NCBI GenBank assembly: GCA_012270355.1
Contig: JAAXIL010000101.1
Span: 1-6,827, forward strand
Source of the DNA: Psychrobacter sp.
Lineage (GTDB): Bacteria > Pseudomonadota > Gammaproteobacteria > Pseudomonadales > Moraxellaceae
DNA: 6,827 bases
Reading direction: 5' to 3'
The position numbers and the translations under genes are program-made. This document shows positions 6,697-6,827 of the stretch, one piece after another. The notes below the pieces were generated by a model. The model was not told the origin of the DNA. It worked only from the letters and a program-made list of their open reading frames with translations, and made no database searches. Position 1 is the first letter of the stretch; each line of letters starts with the position of its first letter.

Positions 6697-6827
6697 TTAT
6701 TTTCCTTTCACCGCTTCGTTTGCCGTGACTTTCGCTAACTGTCGAGCCATCGCATCAATCGTCATAATGTATTCTAAATCTTTAAGCGTGTCTAAATAGT
6801 GGTACGCCATCTTTCAGACAGCCGATT
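6697..6827 (-). CDS. dxr: C-terminal end of 1-deoxy-D-xylulose 5-phosphate reductoisomerase (Dxr/IspC), partial, with a possible frameshift
   Basis: Dxr converts 1-deoxy-D-xylulose 5-phosphate to 2-C-methyl-D-erythritol 4-phosphate with NADPH in the MEP isoprenoid pathway. Only the tail is in the window. From 6810 to 6697 the minus strand gives 37 residues with the helical pattern of the Dxr C-terminus: LDTLKDLEYIMTIDAMARQLA resembles the family ending in which an acidic residue and A-R are followed by alternating hydrophobic positions. Position just upstream of rseP agrees with the known gene order. Upstream of 6810 this frame meets TGA at 6816-6814. Reading the next frame from the window edge (NRLSE) and adding one A in the AAA run at 6814-6812 would join it smoothly to KMAYHYLDTL. 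So there is either a one-base deletion here or I am misjudging the last 17 bases. The identification rests on weak similarity plus position. Confidence 0.6.
6703..6708 (-). promoter_or_regulatory. Ribosome binding site of rseP (AAAGGA)
   Basis: AAAGGA lies within the last codons of dxr, about eight bases before the rseP ATG at 6694. The dxr stop codon TAA (6699-6697) falls between the two. This supports the chosen rseP start and translational coupling with dxr. Confidence 0.65.

Noticed and set aside
6209..6799. Plus-strand open frame of 196 codons opposite rseP and dxr.
   Set aside because: It is antisense to conserved rseP sequence, has no family features, and has His/Gln-rich shadow composition.

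Overview
The window is a minus-strand run of Gram-negative envelope-biogenesis genes. In transcription order (from high to low coordinates) it reads: tail of dxr, rseP, bamA, lpxD, fabZ, lpxA, then the first part of a sodium-dependent symporter of the NSS family. The order dxr-rseP-bamA-(skp)-lpxD-fabZ-lpxA is the gammaproteobacterial arrangement known from Pseudomonas and Acinetobacter, which lacks the cdsA/uppS genes that enterobacteria place between dxr and rseP. The LpxA, RseP and BamA proteins resemble what I remember of the Acinetobacter proteins: LpxA has the EETWLEIG and GMRRKGWSK stretches and RseP has GVKVLTYSIGFGP. With the moderate G+C and AT-rich intergenic DNA, this suggests Moraxellaceae (Moraxella, Psychrobacter or a relative). 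That assignment is from memory, not from a search.

Layout. 6697-6827 holds the last codons of dxr (isoprenoid pathway), with a possible frameshift at the window edge. 5267-6694 is rseP, the site-2 protease of the sigma-E response. 2796-5198 is bamA, the outer-membrane protein insertase, interrupted by two in-frame TAA codons. 1732-2778 is lpxD, about 1190-1699 is fabZ and 320-1099 is lpxA. 203-319 is an AT-rich spacer with an imperfect inverted repeat, and 1-190 (or 202) is the start of the NSS symporter. No stretch above 300 bases lacks a gene.

How the genes work together. FabZ supplies acyl-ACP for fatty-acid elongation and draws on the same 3-hydroxyacyl-ACP pool that LpxA and LpxD use for the first and third acyl-transfer-related steps of lipid A synthesis. 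BamA inserts beta-barrel proteins into the membrane that this lipid A helps build. RseP cleaves the anti-sigma factor when barrel assembly fails. Skp, the periplasmic chaperone usually encoded between bamA and lpxD, is absent from that position.

The most notable content is damage in genes normally considered essential: (i) two TAA codons eight codon positions apart in bamA with frame and length otherwise preserved; (ii) the zinc-binding HExxH motif of RseP reads HEFGN, losing the second histidine; (iii) the dxr tail seems to need a one-base correction to stay open. These may be sequence errors, real decay with functional copies elsewhere, or something biological. The sequence alone cannot decide. 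I see no sign of a wholly new multi-gene system, and no mobile element, CRISPR array or RNA gene.
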